Shown here one piece after another: positions 18,106 through 27,176 of a DNA stretch of 64,000 nt (positions within the stretch are counted from its first letter, which is position 1; each line of letters begins with the position of its first letter). The translations under genes were made by a program, and so were the position numbers. A model generated the notes under the pieces. It made no database searches. It was given only the letters and a program-made list of their open reading frames with translations, and was not told the DNA's origin. This stretch comes from JAWKTT01 sp041398965 (GTDB taxonomy: Bacteria > Planctomycetota > Planctomycetia > Planctomycetales > Planctomycetaceae): NCBI GenBank assembly GCA_041398965.1, contig JAWKTT010000005.1, positions 124,001 to 188,000 of the forward strand. Direction: 5' to 3'.

Positions 18106-19275
18106 TCAATTTGTCGGTGGAGCCGTTTCGTTGAAGTGGGGAACCTTCGTATTGTCCCGAAACAGTTTCAGGTGGGCTTCGATCTCCGCTTTGACACTCC
18201 CCTCGGCAATTTTCAGCGCTGACTCGGCCGTTTTGATGGCGGTTGGGAAGTCATCGTTGGCAGCTTGGGCGATCGCTAAAGTGTCGAGGCAGTTGGCATC
18301 CTTTTGTTCGGTCAACTCGCACGCTCGCTGGGCATAAGCAACGGCATTCTTCGGGTTGCGGATATTGGCGTCGGGACAAGTCGCCAAGAGTAGCGCAAGG
18401 TCGTTGAGCGCACCGACAGAGTCAGGGAAGAGCACGATCGACTCTGCAAAGTCAGCGATGGCACCGGGGAAATCCCCTTTCGTCTCCTTGACGAGTGCCC
18501 GGTTTTCGAGAGCGGCAGGAAACTTCTTTCGAATTGCAATGGCTTCGTTGAAATCCTTGAGGGCTTCGTCCAGTTTCCCTTGCCGACTGAAAATCTGCCC
18601 CCGATCATTGTAGGCTTCGGCAAACTTGGGATCGAGTTTGATACATGCGGTCGCATCATCGAGTGCTTTGTTGTCATCCCCGGCCAAGGCGTGCAACATC
18701 CCGCGATTGAAGTAGCCCCGGGCATCCTTCGGGTTGAGTTTGATTGCCTGTGTCAAATCTTCTTTCGCTTTATCGAGATTCCCCTTCCGCATCCATGTGA
18801 TCCCTCGATTGATGTGAGCAGCCGAGGACTTTTCGTCGAGTTTGAGTGCTTCGGCAAAGTCAGCGAGTGCGTCATCAAAGCGTCCCATTTCCGATCGAAC
18901 GATGGCTCGATGATGATAAAGGGTGAAGTTTTGCTGTTTTTCAAGAAGGTTTGTGCAAGTTTCCTCGGCAGCTGGCAGCGAAAGAACATGCTTCTTGTCG
19001 AGCCAGGCATCGTATTGTGGGACGAGCAGCCAGGGGTCGTTGGTTTTGGAAATGTGGACGATGGAACCTGGTAGCAATTTCCGAACGGAGACATCTCCAT
19101 GAAACACCTCAGCATTGTCGGTGACCACGATCATGGGAATCCAAGCTGCCGGTGCGGCGACATCGCTTGCAGGAATGGGGGATAATTCTGGTGACTTCTG
19201 GGGATCCTGGGCGTAAAGTGTTCCGAATGTGAGGGTGCAGGTCATCGCAAAGATCAGGATTGTGCGGATCAACAT
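18106..19275 (-). CDS. Secreted tetratricopeptide-repeat protein
   Basis: A 389-residue protein starting at MLIRTILIFAMTCTLTFGTL (19275, AAGGA upstream), with a signal peptide ending near YA-QDP. The longer frame to 19755 crosses the divergent YTV gene and is rejected. A short SH3-like segment (about residues 48-95, NAEVFHGDVSVRKLLPGSIV, WLLV) is followed by about seven TPR units from residue 105 to 340, for example AHINRGITWMRKGNLDKAKE and GYFNRGMLHALAGDDNKALD. It is likely a periplasmic scaffold. It is divergent from the YTV cell-wall gene and might share regulation with it. No enzyme motif is seen. Confidence 0.85.
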   Translation of the reverse strand: MLIRTILIFAMTCTLTFGTLYAQDPQKSPELSPIPASDVAAPAAWIPMIVVTDNAEVFHGDVSVRKLLPGSIVHISKTNDPWLLVPQYDAWLDKKHVLSLPAAEETCTNLLEKQQNFTLYHHRAIVRSEMGRFDDALADFAEALKLDEKSSAAHINRGITWMRKGNLDKAKEDLTQAIKLNPKDARGYFNRGMLHALAGDDNKALDDATACIKLDPKFAEAYNDRGQIFSRQGKLDEALKDFNEAIAIRKKFPAALENRALVKETKGDFPGAIADFAESIVLFPDSVGALNDLALLLATCPDANIRNPKNAVAYAQRACELTEQKDANCLDTLAIAQAANDDFPTAIKTAESALKIAEGSVKAEIEAHLKLFRDNTKVPHFNETAPPTN

Positions 19276-19501
19276 AGAGGGGGTCCTTGGGAGAAACAGG
19301 AAAGTGATGAGATTCGGAAGAGAAATACTTGCAATGCGTTGCGGCCCCCTTATCTTATTCATATGTAACAGTTGCGGCAGACCACCCCGTCTGCCTGCAG
19401 CGCCCATTTTCCCCTCCCGTCTGCGGAGTCGGTGGGTTTGGGTTGAATTTGCGGCGTGTGGCCGCAGATATCGCAACGACATTCTTTGAGGAGAAAAACT
19501 G

Positions 19502-20809
19502 ATGATGCGGTCTCTTTGGTTGGTGCTGCCTGCCATGCTGATGATGGTAGCTACCGATGCTGAAGCAGGACGTCGTGGCTCGCGCCGCGCCGGCTGCTGC
19601 CCGGCGCCTTGTGCGTCGAGCTGCAATTCCTGCGGTGGCGGCGGTATGGTGAGTGGTGGAGCAGCCTGCGGTGCTTGCACCCAGACTGTGGAACGGACCA
19701 TCATGGTCCCACAAATGTCGACAGAAACACGGACGATCACTGTCACCGAGTACAAGCAGGAACAACGTGAGCGGAAGTATACCGTTTCTCGTCAGGTTCC
19801 TCGTACGGAAACGAAGACCCGTACAGTCAACTACACGGAAATGGAAACTCGCAGCCGCGAAGAAGCCTACACCGTGTACGAAACTGCACAAGAAGAGAAG
19901 ACACAAGAGTATACCGTCATGGTTCCCAGCACGGAAACCAAGACCGGCACTCGCACCGTCTACGAAACTGTGAACGAAACGAAGACTGCTGAGTACCAGG
20001 TTCAGGTTCCTTACACGGAAGCTCGCACTGGCACCCGCACCGTTTACGAGACCGTCACGGAGCAAGTTCCTCAGAACTACACCGTCACGACCACTCGTCA
20101 AGAACAGCGGACTGGCATGCGGACCGAGTACGACACGGTTCAAGAAACTCACTACCGCACCGTTCGACGGAACGTTGGCCACTGGGTCACCAAGCAGGTT
20201 GCTGATCCTTGCAACCCATGCTGCACCCGTTGCTGCCGTCAGTGGTGCCCACAGGTCGTCTGTGAGCAGGTTCCTTACACCGTTTGCAAGCGAGTTTGCA
20301 AGCAGGTTCCTTACACCTACACCGTTTGCGTTCCACAGTGCGAAACCCGCACCCGGATGGTCAATGTCTGCAAGCAAGTCGCTAAGCAGGTCGAGTACAC
20401 CTACAACGTGACCCTCTGCAAGACCGAAACCCGCACCCGCGAGTACACCGTCTGCAAGCAAGTTCCTAAGCAGGTCGAATACACCTACGAAGTTCAGGTT
20501 TGCAAGCCAGAAACCCGCACTCGGACCTACACCGTCTGCAAGCAGGTTCCTGTCCAGAAGACCCGTACCGTCAACTTCCAGGTTTGCGTTCCTAAGACTC
20601 GTGAAGAGTCCTACAACGTGACCGTCTGTGACACCGTTCAGGAAGAAAAAACCCAGACATACACCGTCTGTGTTCCAGTTCAGGTTCAGAAGGAAGTTCA
20701 GGTTCAGGTCTGCAAGATGGTCCCACAGACCGTCACCGTTCAGGTTCCAGCCTGCGGTGGATGCGGATGTGCAGCAGCCCCATCTTGTGGTGGTTGCGGT
20801 TGCAACTAG
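19502..20809 (+). CDS. Cysteine-rich YTV-repeat cell-wall protein
   Basis: A 435-residue secreted protein starting at MMRSLWLVLPAMLMMVATDA (19502, GGAG upstream) and cleaved near AEA-GRR. The rest is a repeat of about 20 residues built on YTV-x-V-x(3)-ETRT-x-T. The first half is cysteine-poor. In the second half almost every repeat carries cysteines (CKQVPYTYTVC, VCKPETRTRTYTVCKQV), and it ends GGCGCAAAPSCGGCGCN. YTV-domain proteins are known planctomycete cell-wall components, and the cysteine pattern suggests disulfide cross-links. Codons are strongly restricted (gtt, cag, acc, tac, aag repeated), as expected for a very highly expressed gene. It has its own terminator. Confidence 0.9.
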   Translation: MMRSLWLVLPAMLMMVATDAEAGRRGSRRAGCCPAPCASSCNSCGGGGMVSGGAACGACTQTVERTIMVPQMSTETRTITVTEYKQEQRERKYTVSRQVPRTETKTRTVNYTEMETRSREEAYTVYETAQEEKTQEYTVMVPSTETKTGTRTVYETVNETKTAEYQVQVPYTEARTGTRTVYETVTEQVPQNYTVTTTRQEQRTGMRTEYDTVQETHYRTVRRNVGHWVTKQVADPCNPCCTRCCRQWCPQVVCEQVPYTVCKRVCKQVPYTYTVCVPQCETRTRMVNVCKQVAKQVEYTYNVTLCKTETRTREYTVCKQVPKQVEYTYEVQVCKPETRTRTYTVCKQVPVQKTRTVNFQVCVPKTREESYNVTVCDTVQEEKTQTYTVCVPVQVQKEVQVQVCKMVPQTVTVQVPACGGCGCAAAPSCGGCGCN

Positions 20810-20858
20810 TTTGAATAGCCCGCTGACCTCACGGTCAAACGGCAAAGCGTGATACCCG

Positions 20859-20901
20859 AAAACCCCGTTGCCCCTCACCGGACAACGGGGTTTTCTTTTT
20901 T
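20859..20901 (+). terminator. Strong Rho-independent terminator of the YTV gene
   Basis: aaaaccccgttg (20859-20870) pairs with caacggggtttt (20883-20894) and is followed by ctttttt. It lies 50 bases after the stop and is the best terminator in the window, fitting a highly expressed gene. Confidence 0.9.
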
Positions 20902-21130
20902 GGAAGCTCATCTAACGAAACAGGTCGACAACATAAGCTGTTGTCGCAGAGGATGGATTCCACACGACATGTCGCGATCGAGGCACTTCACGTTCACTGA
21001 TAGCAATGTGATTGATCGTCCGGTTGCGTCGTCAACTGAAAATGTCAAATTGGCGTTCCGGTCCCTTCCTTTTTCCGAGCGCCTTTCCACGTTCACTGCG
21101 TTGGACGAAAACTCGTTGGCGAATGACTTG
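20902..21130. other. Intergenic, no gene seen
   Basis: Between the YTV terminator and the end of the decayed GxxExxY gene, about 230 bases. Short open frames on both strands have no ribosome site or recognisable composition. Nothing else was seen. Confidence 0.4.
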
Positions 21131-21500
21131 TTACTTGATTCCAACCTTTCGCCGAAGGACATGGAAGGTCACCAGTCGCCCCAGCCTGACGCTTGAATGT
21201 TTGAGACAGGACATCAGCTGGAAATATTCGATCGGTCCCAAAGAACCGAAAGCTTTCACCCCGACGATTGCTCGTTGAGCGAGCGAATCAAACTTGTCGC
21301 CAACCTCAAACTGCTCATCCCGATCCACGACCGGTGGATGTCCCTCCGGATGGACCCAGAGTCGCAGCGATCGCAGACGTAAAGCCATCAAGGCATCCCT
21401 GACACGCCCGTTCCATTAACCCCGGACCCCACGCCCGATGCACCGCCATCGCCGCCTTGACAACCTGTCCGGGAACTCGATTGAGTTTCTCGGGCAACAT
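21131..21500 (-). pseudogene. Decayed GxxExxY-family protein
   Basis: From 21500 one frame reads LNRVPGQVVKAAMAVHRAWG then PGLMERACQGCL. This matches the family start, in which G-P-G-L-x-E-x-x-Y gives the name; here the Y is lost. Near 21390 the match moves to another frame, LRLRSLRLWVHPEGHPPVV then AIVGVKAFGSLGPIEYFQL and RLGRLVTFHV. This follows the family C-terminus, where the usual IVELKAVE reads IVGVKAFG. Family members resemble PDDEXK nucleases. The frameshift and altered core residues indicate a dead gene. The family is a frequent mobile accessory gene in planctomycetes and cyanobacteria. Confidence 0.65.
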
Positions 21501-21630
21501 GATCGCTCGCCAGAAATAACGGGTTCAAGGCCGATCAGAGGTAACCCTTATGAAGTTAAGGCCAAACCGTCATTGACAGACGAGGGGGGCCCAGCGGGTG
21601 AAAGCATGTTGAAGTTGGCTTGCTCAACGA

Positions 21631-21658
21631 CAACGCCCCGGCAGGTGCCGGGGCGTTG
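21631..21658. terminator. 12-bp perfect hairpin after the Tat-exported oxidoreductase
   Basis: caacgccccggc and gccggggcgttg pair perfectly around aggt, 43 bases beyond the minus-strand stop at 21702. There is no T tract. It is probably the 3' end of that transcript. Confidence 0.6.
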
Positions 21659-21701
21659 AAGCTGGGTCGAACAATGGTGCTGTTCTTAACCGGTCGTCTC
21701 C

Positions 21702-23099
21702 TTAGAGGGGGACGTCGATTTCATAGCCCTTGCGCTGTTCGCGGCCGAGCCAGTGGTTGGCTGCTTCGTCGCCAACAATCTGCTCCTTCTTGGCGTCCCA
21801 CTCCAGACGACGCCCGAGCCGAATCGCGATGTTCGAGAGGTGACAGGTCGTCATGGCACGATGATGCGACCAGACGTCCGAGATGGGGTTGGAACGGTCG
21901 GCGATGCAGTTGAAGAAGTTCTCCATGTGGCTGCCCGGCAGTTTCTTGCCGTAGACCGCTTCCATCATCTCGGTGGTGATGGGGTTCGTCTTGAGGTCGG
22001 CCACAGCTGTCCCCTTGACGTCCTTGAGGTCTCCTCGGCTGACATGGAACGATCCTTCGGTCCCTTCAAACAGTATCCCGTTCCCTTCCGGCGAGTTCGA
22101 GACGATATGCATCTCGATGCCGCTGGGGTACATCACGGTGATGTCAAACTTGTGAGCGGTGTTGTACCGGTCATCTTGAACGGGGTACCCATCTTTGAAG
22201 TCGACCGGGTGCTCGGCTGTTCCTTCGACCGAGCTTGGTCCGCTGTCGGTGGCACCGATCGCCCATGAGGCAATGTCGACGTGGTGTGCTCCCCAGTCGG
22301 TCATCTTGCCCCCGGAGTATTCGTACCACCAGCGGAACTCGTAGTGGCAACGGCTGTTGCCATACTTCCCGCCGTCCCTCTTGCGGTAGTCCTTGAGTGG
22401 AGCTTGTCCCTGCCACATTTCCCAGTTGAGACCAGCTGGTACGTCGGCAAGAGGGATCGCATCGCACGTCGGAGCACCGCCGATATTGCAGGTGACCTTC
22501 TGAATCTTGCCGATACGACCTTCCCGGATCATCGCGACGGCGCCGATGAAACGACGGCCCATTTCGGTCCGCTGCTGGGTGCCAACCTGGAACACTCGCT
22601 TTGTTTCATCCAGGACCTTGACGATCTGTTTTCCTTCGTTGATGGTCAGCGTCAGTGGCTTTTCGCAGTAGATGTCTTTCCCGGCACGCATGGCATCGAT
22701 GGCAATCTTCGAGTGCCAGTGGTCGGGGGTGACAATCGTCACAACATCAATGTCGTCACGCTCGAGGAGTTTGCGGTAGTCTTCGTAAACAGCGACGGCC
22801 CCTTCGGCATGGCCATGTTTCTTGTTCATTTCGACACCCTTCTTACGTCCGTTCTCGACGTGAGAAGCATCGACGTCGGCAACGGCGATCGTGTCGGCAA
22901 AGTTCATTGCTGCCGGGCCGACCGCGTGCCAGCGGTCACCGGTTCCGATACAACCGAGACGCAAACGAGCGTTCGGGCTCTTGGCTGCATCGTCGGCCAT
23001 CGTGGGCAAACTCTGGAACCAGTAAGGCATAACAGCTCCCGCAGCGGCAGCAGTGCTGACCTGCAGGAAGTCGCGACGTGAAGCATTCGAGTGGCTCAT
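21702..23099 (-). CDS. Tat-exported Gfo/Idh/MocA family oxidoreductase
   Basis: A 465-residue oxidoreductase. The second ATG, 23099 (MSHSNASRRDFLQVSTAAAA), is spaced six bases from GGAG, whereas the ATG at 23105 directly abuts the GGAG; 23099 is therefore chosen. The leader has the twin-arginine motif SRRDFLQ, so the protein is folded with its NAD(P) cofactor and exported through Tat; tatC lies at 52082-53278. The Rossmann motif is GCIGTGDRW. Family motifs are TPDHWHS, CEKPLTLT and KMTDWGAHHVDIA. Many planctomycete paralogues of this exported type are thought to process sugars or sulfated polysaccharide fragments, but the substrate is unknown. Confidence 0.9.
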   Translation of the reverse strand: MSHSNASRRDFLQVSTAAAAGAVMPYWFQSLPTMADDAAKSPNARLRLGCIGTGDRWHAVGPAAMNFADTIAVADVDASHVENGRKKGVEMNKKHGHAEGAVAVYEDYRKLLERDDIDVVTIVTPDHWHSKIAIDAMRAGKDIYCEKPLTLTINEGKQIVKVLDETKRVFQVGTQQRTEMGRRFIGAVAMIREGRIGKIQKVTCNIGGAPTCDAIPLADVPAGLNWEMWQGQAPLKDYRKRDGGKYGNSRCHYEFRWWYEYSGGKMTDWGAHHVDIASWAIGATDSGPSSVEGTAEHPVDFKDGYPVQDDRYNTAHKFDITVMYPSGIEMHIVSNSPEGNGILFEGTEGSFHVSRGDLKDVKGTAVADLKTNPITTEMMEAVYGKKLPGSHMENFFNCIADRSNPISDVWSHHRAMTTCHLSNIAIRLGRRLEWDAKKEQIVGDEAANHWLGREQRKGYEIDVPL

Positions 23100-23350
23100 C
23101 AGCATCTCCGAAAAGTGGGATCATCCAGGGTCACAACGACATCGCACGATCTCCACGACGGGAGAACTCAGAGGAAATCGAACTCCCTCCCTCGTCCACG
23201 CGGGCAGAATCGGCCCCAAGATCGTACCATGCCGATGCGTCAACGTCAGCCCACTGGGCGAAAACTCGCCAAGTTCGTATGCTGCGAGTTGCAGCCTCTC
23301 TCCAAATAGCGGCTCGTTCCACCGACTCTTGATTGCAGGTGAACCACGAT

Positions 23351-25264
23351 ATGTCTCGCACAGAATCGACAACTTCAACTTTCCCTCACTTTTGCACCCG
23401 TTCGTTTCGGCGGCTTTTCAAAGGGATGACCGCCGCGGTCTTCGGCCTTTGCATCGCTGTTGCTCCCCTCTCAGCCGGAACGTCAAACAGCCTGATGGAC
23501 CTCTCGACTGATGGGAAACTTCTCGCTTGTTCTAATCGAGACAGCGGCAGCGTGACGATCGTCGATCTCGCAACACTCAAGGTGACGCACGAAATACCTG
23601 TAGGACATCATCCCGAAGGAGTTACCTTTGTGGGAGACTCGCATCGCGTTGCAGTCGCGGTGTATGACGACGACATCGTCCGTTTGCTCGATGCCGACGC
23701 TGGAAAAGAAGTTGCTCGCCGCGAAGTGTTCGATGAGCCGTATGGAGTCGTTGCATCGCCGGATGGGAAGCGGCTCTTTGTGACTCTCGACTATCCTGGG
23801 CAACTGCTCGCACTTGATGCGACATCGTTAGAGATTCAGGAGACATGGGACGTCGGGAAATTCGTCCGCGGACTCGCCATCGATGCGAAAACAGAGTCGC
23901 TGTTCGTCACCGAGTATTACACCGGCATCCTGAAGCAGGTCTCGATCAGTGACGGGAAAGTCGTAGCGGAATGGGTGGGCGGATCGCCGGACAATCTGGC
24001 TCGACAAGTCTCGCTGCACCCCGAACGGCCGAAGGCGTACATCCCCCATCAGCGTTCGGAAGTGACCAATCCGCATGGTACGGGAGCGATCTTCCCTTAC
24101 ATCTCGATCGTCGATCTTGACAAACCTTCCCCCGAAACTCCCGGTCGACGCAAGCGGAAACAGATGGATGCATTACGTGGAACGTATGTAGTCGCGAATC
24201 CTTGGGAGTTAGCTCTCTCCCCCGATGGGACTAGGTTGTACGTCCTCTTCTCGGGGACGAATGAAATGTATGTCTGTCGAGTGCTTGATGATAACTATCG
24301 CGAGCTTTCTTACGAGGCATTAGTTTCGCTAGGATCAAACCCCCGTGCCATTAAGGTCTCGGGCGATGGGTCGCGATACTATGTTTACAACGCACTCGAC
24401 TTTGAAGTCGTCGCCTATGATGCTCAGACGAACCAACCAGTTGGGGCCGTCAAAGTCTGTGAGTCACCGCTAAGCGACGAAATGCTCGAAGGAAAGAAAC
24501 TCTTCTATCTGGCAAAGCAGCCGATGGTCGGGCTGCGTTGGATATCCTGTTCAAGCTGTCATCCGGATGGTCAACCTGATGGTCGCACCTGGCAGCAACC
24601 GGAAGGACTCCGTAATACTCAGTCGCTCGCCGGAATGGCTTGGACGCACCCCATTCATTGGTCAGCCGATCGTGATGAAGTGCAAGACTTCGAGCATACG
24701 ATTCGCAGTCCGTTGATGGCAGGTCGGGGACTGATTCGGGGCCCTGTCTCTCCCTCGCTCGGCCCCCCCAATGGCGGACGGTCGGCGGCGTTGGATGCGA
24801 TGGCGCTCTACTCGAACTCTCACACCGTGCCACTCAGTCCTCATGCGAAAGAGGGACTCAGCGAGTCCGCATTGCGGGGGCAGGAACTCTTTCTGTCAAA
24901 GGAAGTCGGCTGTTCGAAGTGCCACTCGGGACCTTTCTTCACCGACTCTCAACCTGGACTTCCGGAGACGTTTCGGATGCACGACGTCGGCACCGGAAAG
25001 GACGACCCTTCTGAGAAGATCGGCCCTACCTTCGACACCCCCTCACTCCTTGGCATCTATCGAACGGCCCCCTATCTGCATCATGGCAAGGCGACCACGC
25101 TTGAAGAGGTGCTGACAACTTTGAACCCCCAAGACCAACACGGCCGCACGCAGCATCTCTCCCCGGAACAAGTGAAAGACTTAGTGAGTTTTCTTAAGTC
25201 GCTCCCGTACGAAGACCCCGTGCTTAAAGCTCGTCAGGCGGGGTTGAAGCAAGTACAGAAGTAA
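23351..25264 (+). CDS. Exported beta-propeller protein with C-terminal cytochrome c (MauG-like) domain
   Basis: The start at MSRTESTTSTFPHF (23351) gives 637 residues; a TTG six codons upstream is also open. A signal anchor (GMTAAVFGLCIAVAPLSAG) is followed by a YncE-like seven-bladed propeller, about residues 45-370 (LLACSNRDSGSVTIVDLATL, GVVASPDGKRLFVTLD). The C-terminal 250 residues carry two c-type haem motifs, CSSCHPDG and CSKCHSGP, with THPIHWSADRDEVQDFEHT typical of di-haem peroxidase/MauG relatives. It probably acts as a periplasmic electron-transfer or oxidase enzyme. It stands alone, divergent from the Tat oxidoreductase. Confidence 0.85.
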   Translation: MSRTESTTSTFPHFCTRSFRRLFKGMTAAVFGLCIAVAPLSAGTSNSLMDLSTDGKLLACSNRDSGSVTIVDLATLKVTHEIPVGHHPEGVTFVGDSHRVAVAVYDDDIVRLLDADAGKEVARREVFDEPYGVVASPDGKRLFVTLDYPGQLLALDATSLEIQETWDVGKFVRGLAIDAKTESLFVTEYYTGILKQVSISDGKVVAEWVGGSPDNLARQVSLHPERPKAYIPHQRSEVTNPHGTGAIFPYISIVDLDKPSPETPGRRKRKQMDALRGTYVVANPWELALSPDGTRLYVLFSGTNEMYVCRVLDDNYRELSYEALVSLGSNPRAIKVSGDGSRYYVYNALDFEVVAYDAQTNQPVGAVKVCESPLSDEMLEGKKLFYLAKQPMVGLRWISCSSCHPDGQPDGRTWQQPEGLRNTQSLAGMAWTHPIHWSADRDEVQDFEHTIRSPLMAGRGLIRGPVSPSLGPPNGGRSAALDAMALYSNSHTVPLSPHAKEGLSESALRGQELFLSKEVGCSKCHSGPFFTDSQPGLPETFRMHDVGTGKDDPSEKIGPTFDTPSLLGIYRTAPYLHHGKATTLEEVLTTLNPQDQHGRTQHLSPEQVKDLVSFLKSLPYEDPVLKARQAGLKQVQK

Positions 25265-25584
25265 TGGTTATGAAGTAGGGCATCGTTCCAGACATCACAT
25301 CGATTATCCTCAAGTTGACGATGCGCTATTTCTATAGTCTCACTAGTGACAATAGCCTTTCATTCTCCCCAACGGCCAACTCTGATGACTGTCGGAAATT
25401 GCCAGTGCGATAAAAGGGGAGAGAGGATTGCGTCAATGTTGGAATGCGAGCCCCGTTGGGAGTGACGGGTTTCGAATAGATAGATAACATGTGGCTGCTC
25501 AGTAGAGATGTTAGGGCAGATGATATTTCCCGGTGAGCGAAGTTAGGCTCACGGTTTCCTCCTGTGGCGATAAGGATACGAACG
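25265..25584. other. Intergenic region, no gene seen
   Basis: About 320 bases upstream of the HlyD-like gene. It contains a gtgagc/gctcac stem near 25532-25552, close to that gene's ribosome site. TTGACG and TATAGT elements near 25315 are only 12 bases apart, too close for a sigma-70 promoter. No RNA gene was recognised. Confidence 0.35.
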
Positions 25585-27027
25585 ATGCGAGCGCGGACAC
25601 AGACCCGATGGATGGCATATCTATTGCTGTGGAGCTTCACCACGTCCGGCCTCCTCAGTGCGGCTGAGAAGGCCGGGACTGAGAAGGTTGCCCCTGGGAA
25701 ATTTCTCGTTCAGCTGAAGTTGAGCGGCGTATTCGAGTCGCCCGAGATGACAGAAGTGCAGCTAAGACCGGACGAGTGGAGTAGCTTCAAGGTGGAACGG
25801 GTCGTCAAACCGGGAACCCCTGTCAGGCAAGGGGATGTCCTGATTCAGTTCGAGGTCAAAGAGATCGAAGAGGCGATACGAGAAACGACGTTTGCCGTGG
25901 AAACTGGGAGGCTCAGTCTCGAGGAGGCGATGGTTGAACTGGAGACAATGAAACAGGTCGCGCCGCTCGACCTGAAGGATGCCCGCCAGTCGCACGAAAT
26001 GGCTGTTATGGAGTTGGACTACTACAACCGGTTTTTTGAGAAGCTCAACCGGATGCGAACCGACATGTCGCTAAAGTCGTCGTTGCAAAACCTCGAGTCG
26101 GCACAGGAGGAGTTCGACCAGTTAGAAAAGATGTACAAAGCGGATGACCTCACCGAAGAGACAGAAGAGATCGTCCTGAAGCGCGCAAAGCAGTCGATTG
26201 AATCGGCTCAGTTGTGGCACGAATTCTCTAAAGTGAACTATCAACAGGAGATTCAGTTTGAGCTTCCCAAACAGAAGGAGCGTGTCGAAGAAGCGGTCGT
26301 GCGGGCTCAGTCGGCCTTGCAGCGAACACAGGTGACCGTCCCCGCCTCTCTGCGTAAGAAAGAGATTGAACTCGAAAAAGCGAAACTGTCGTTGGCCAAG
26401 GAAACGGAGAAGTTGGAACGTCTCAAACTCGATCGAAAGTTGATGACCATTGTCAGTCCGGTGGATGGAGTCGTCTATTACGGAGCAGCCGAGCGAGGTC
26501 GCTGGTCGGAAGCGACAAAGATGCTCGAAGCGTTGAAGCCGGGACAAAGTGTGCCAACCGAGAAAGTGCTGATCACCATCGTTAACGACAGCAATCTGTT
26601 TGTGCGAGCCGAGGTTCCGGAAAAGGAACTCTACCGTGTGACCCCCGGCCTGTCGGGGCGGACGACACCAACCGCTTACCCTAACGACCGAATTGCCAGC
26701 AAGGTCGAGAGTGTCGAGCCGGTGGCTTTGGGGGAGGTCAACTATGACGCTCGAATCTCACTTGATGTGGTTGCTGGTGCAAAGAAGGTGCAACCTGGGA
26801 TGAACTGTGAGGTTCGATTGACCGTGTATCAGCAGGATGCCGTCCTGTCGCTCCCCAACGATGCAGTTTTTGCGGATGACGATGACGACACCCAGCGATA
26901 CGTTCTGATCGACGAAGGAGGAACAGGAGTTCGACGAAACGTCACCGTGGGCCAGATGAACGACACCCGAACCGAGATCACCGCAGGTCTTGCGGCAGGC
27001 GATGTCGTTCACCTCAAGAAGCCATAA
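25585..27027 (+). CDS. HlyD/RND-type periplasmic adaptor protein
   Basis: A 480-residue adaptor starting at MRARTQTRWMAYLL (25585, AAGGA at 8 bases; a GTG at 25564 is also open). A signal peptide is followed by half of a lipoyl-like barrel (VVKPGTPVRQGDVLIQFE). An unusually long alpha-helical hairpin spans about residues 90-290 and is rich in Glu/Lys/Gln. The second barrel half (MTIVSPVDGVVYYG) and a beta-barrel region ending LAAGDVVHLKKP follow. Normally such proteins bridge an inner-membrane pump and an outer-membrane channel. No pump gene is adjacent; the next gene, 150 bases on, encodes a prenyltransferase-repeat protein. The transported substrate is unknown. Confidence 0.8.
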   Translation: MRARTQTRWMAYLLLWSFTTSGLLSAAEKAGTEKVAPGKFLVQLKLSGVFESPEMTEVQLRPDEWSSFKVERVVKPGTPVRQGDVLIQFEVKEIEEAIRETTFAVETGRLSLEEAMVELETMKQVAPLDLKDARQSHEMAVMELDYYNRFFEKLNRMRTDMSLKSSLQNLESAQEEFDQLEKMYKADDLTEETEEIVLKRAKQSIESAQLWHEFSKVNYQQEIQFELPKQKERVEEAVVRAQSALQRTQVTVPASLRKKEIELEKAKLSLAKETEKLERLKLDRKLMTIVSPVDGVVYYGAAERGRWSEATKMLEALKPGQSVPTEKVLITIVNDSNLFVRAEVPEKELYRVTPGLSGRTTPTAYPNDRIASKVESVEPVALGEVNYDARISLDVVAGAKKVQPGMNCEVRLTVYQQDAVLSLPNDAVFADDDDDTQRYVLIDEGGTGVRRNVTVGQMNDTRTEITAGLAAGDVVHLKKP

Positions 27028-27176
27028 CAGAGAGTTTGTCGCCGTACGGCGGAAGTTCCTGACCATCGTTCAACGGTTCGTTGACAGTCGCTCCGATGAC
27101 CTCGTTCGCCGCTGTTTCGACGGGCAGGGATGTCCGCCGTCCGAAGAGTCCCCATGAAAGTTCTACCGAGGCCCTG

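Noticed and set aside
19700..20780. CRISPR-like or tandem DNA repeat at the YTV gene
   Set aside because: The DNA repeats are a coding repeat with codon-level variation, lacking fixed repeats and spacers.
19355..20911. 518-codon minus-strand open frame opposite the YTV gene
   Set aside because: Leu/Asn/Gly-rich pseudo-repeats mirror the YTV repeats on the other strand; the plus-strand frame has a signal peptide, ribosome site and terminator.
25310..25345. Sigma-70 promoter (TTGACG/TATAGT)
   Set aside because: The spacer is only 12 bases, too short for a working promoter.
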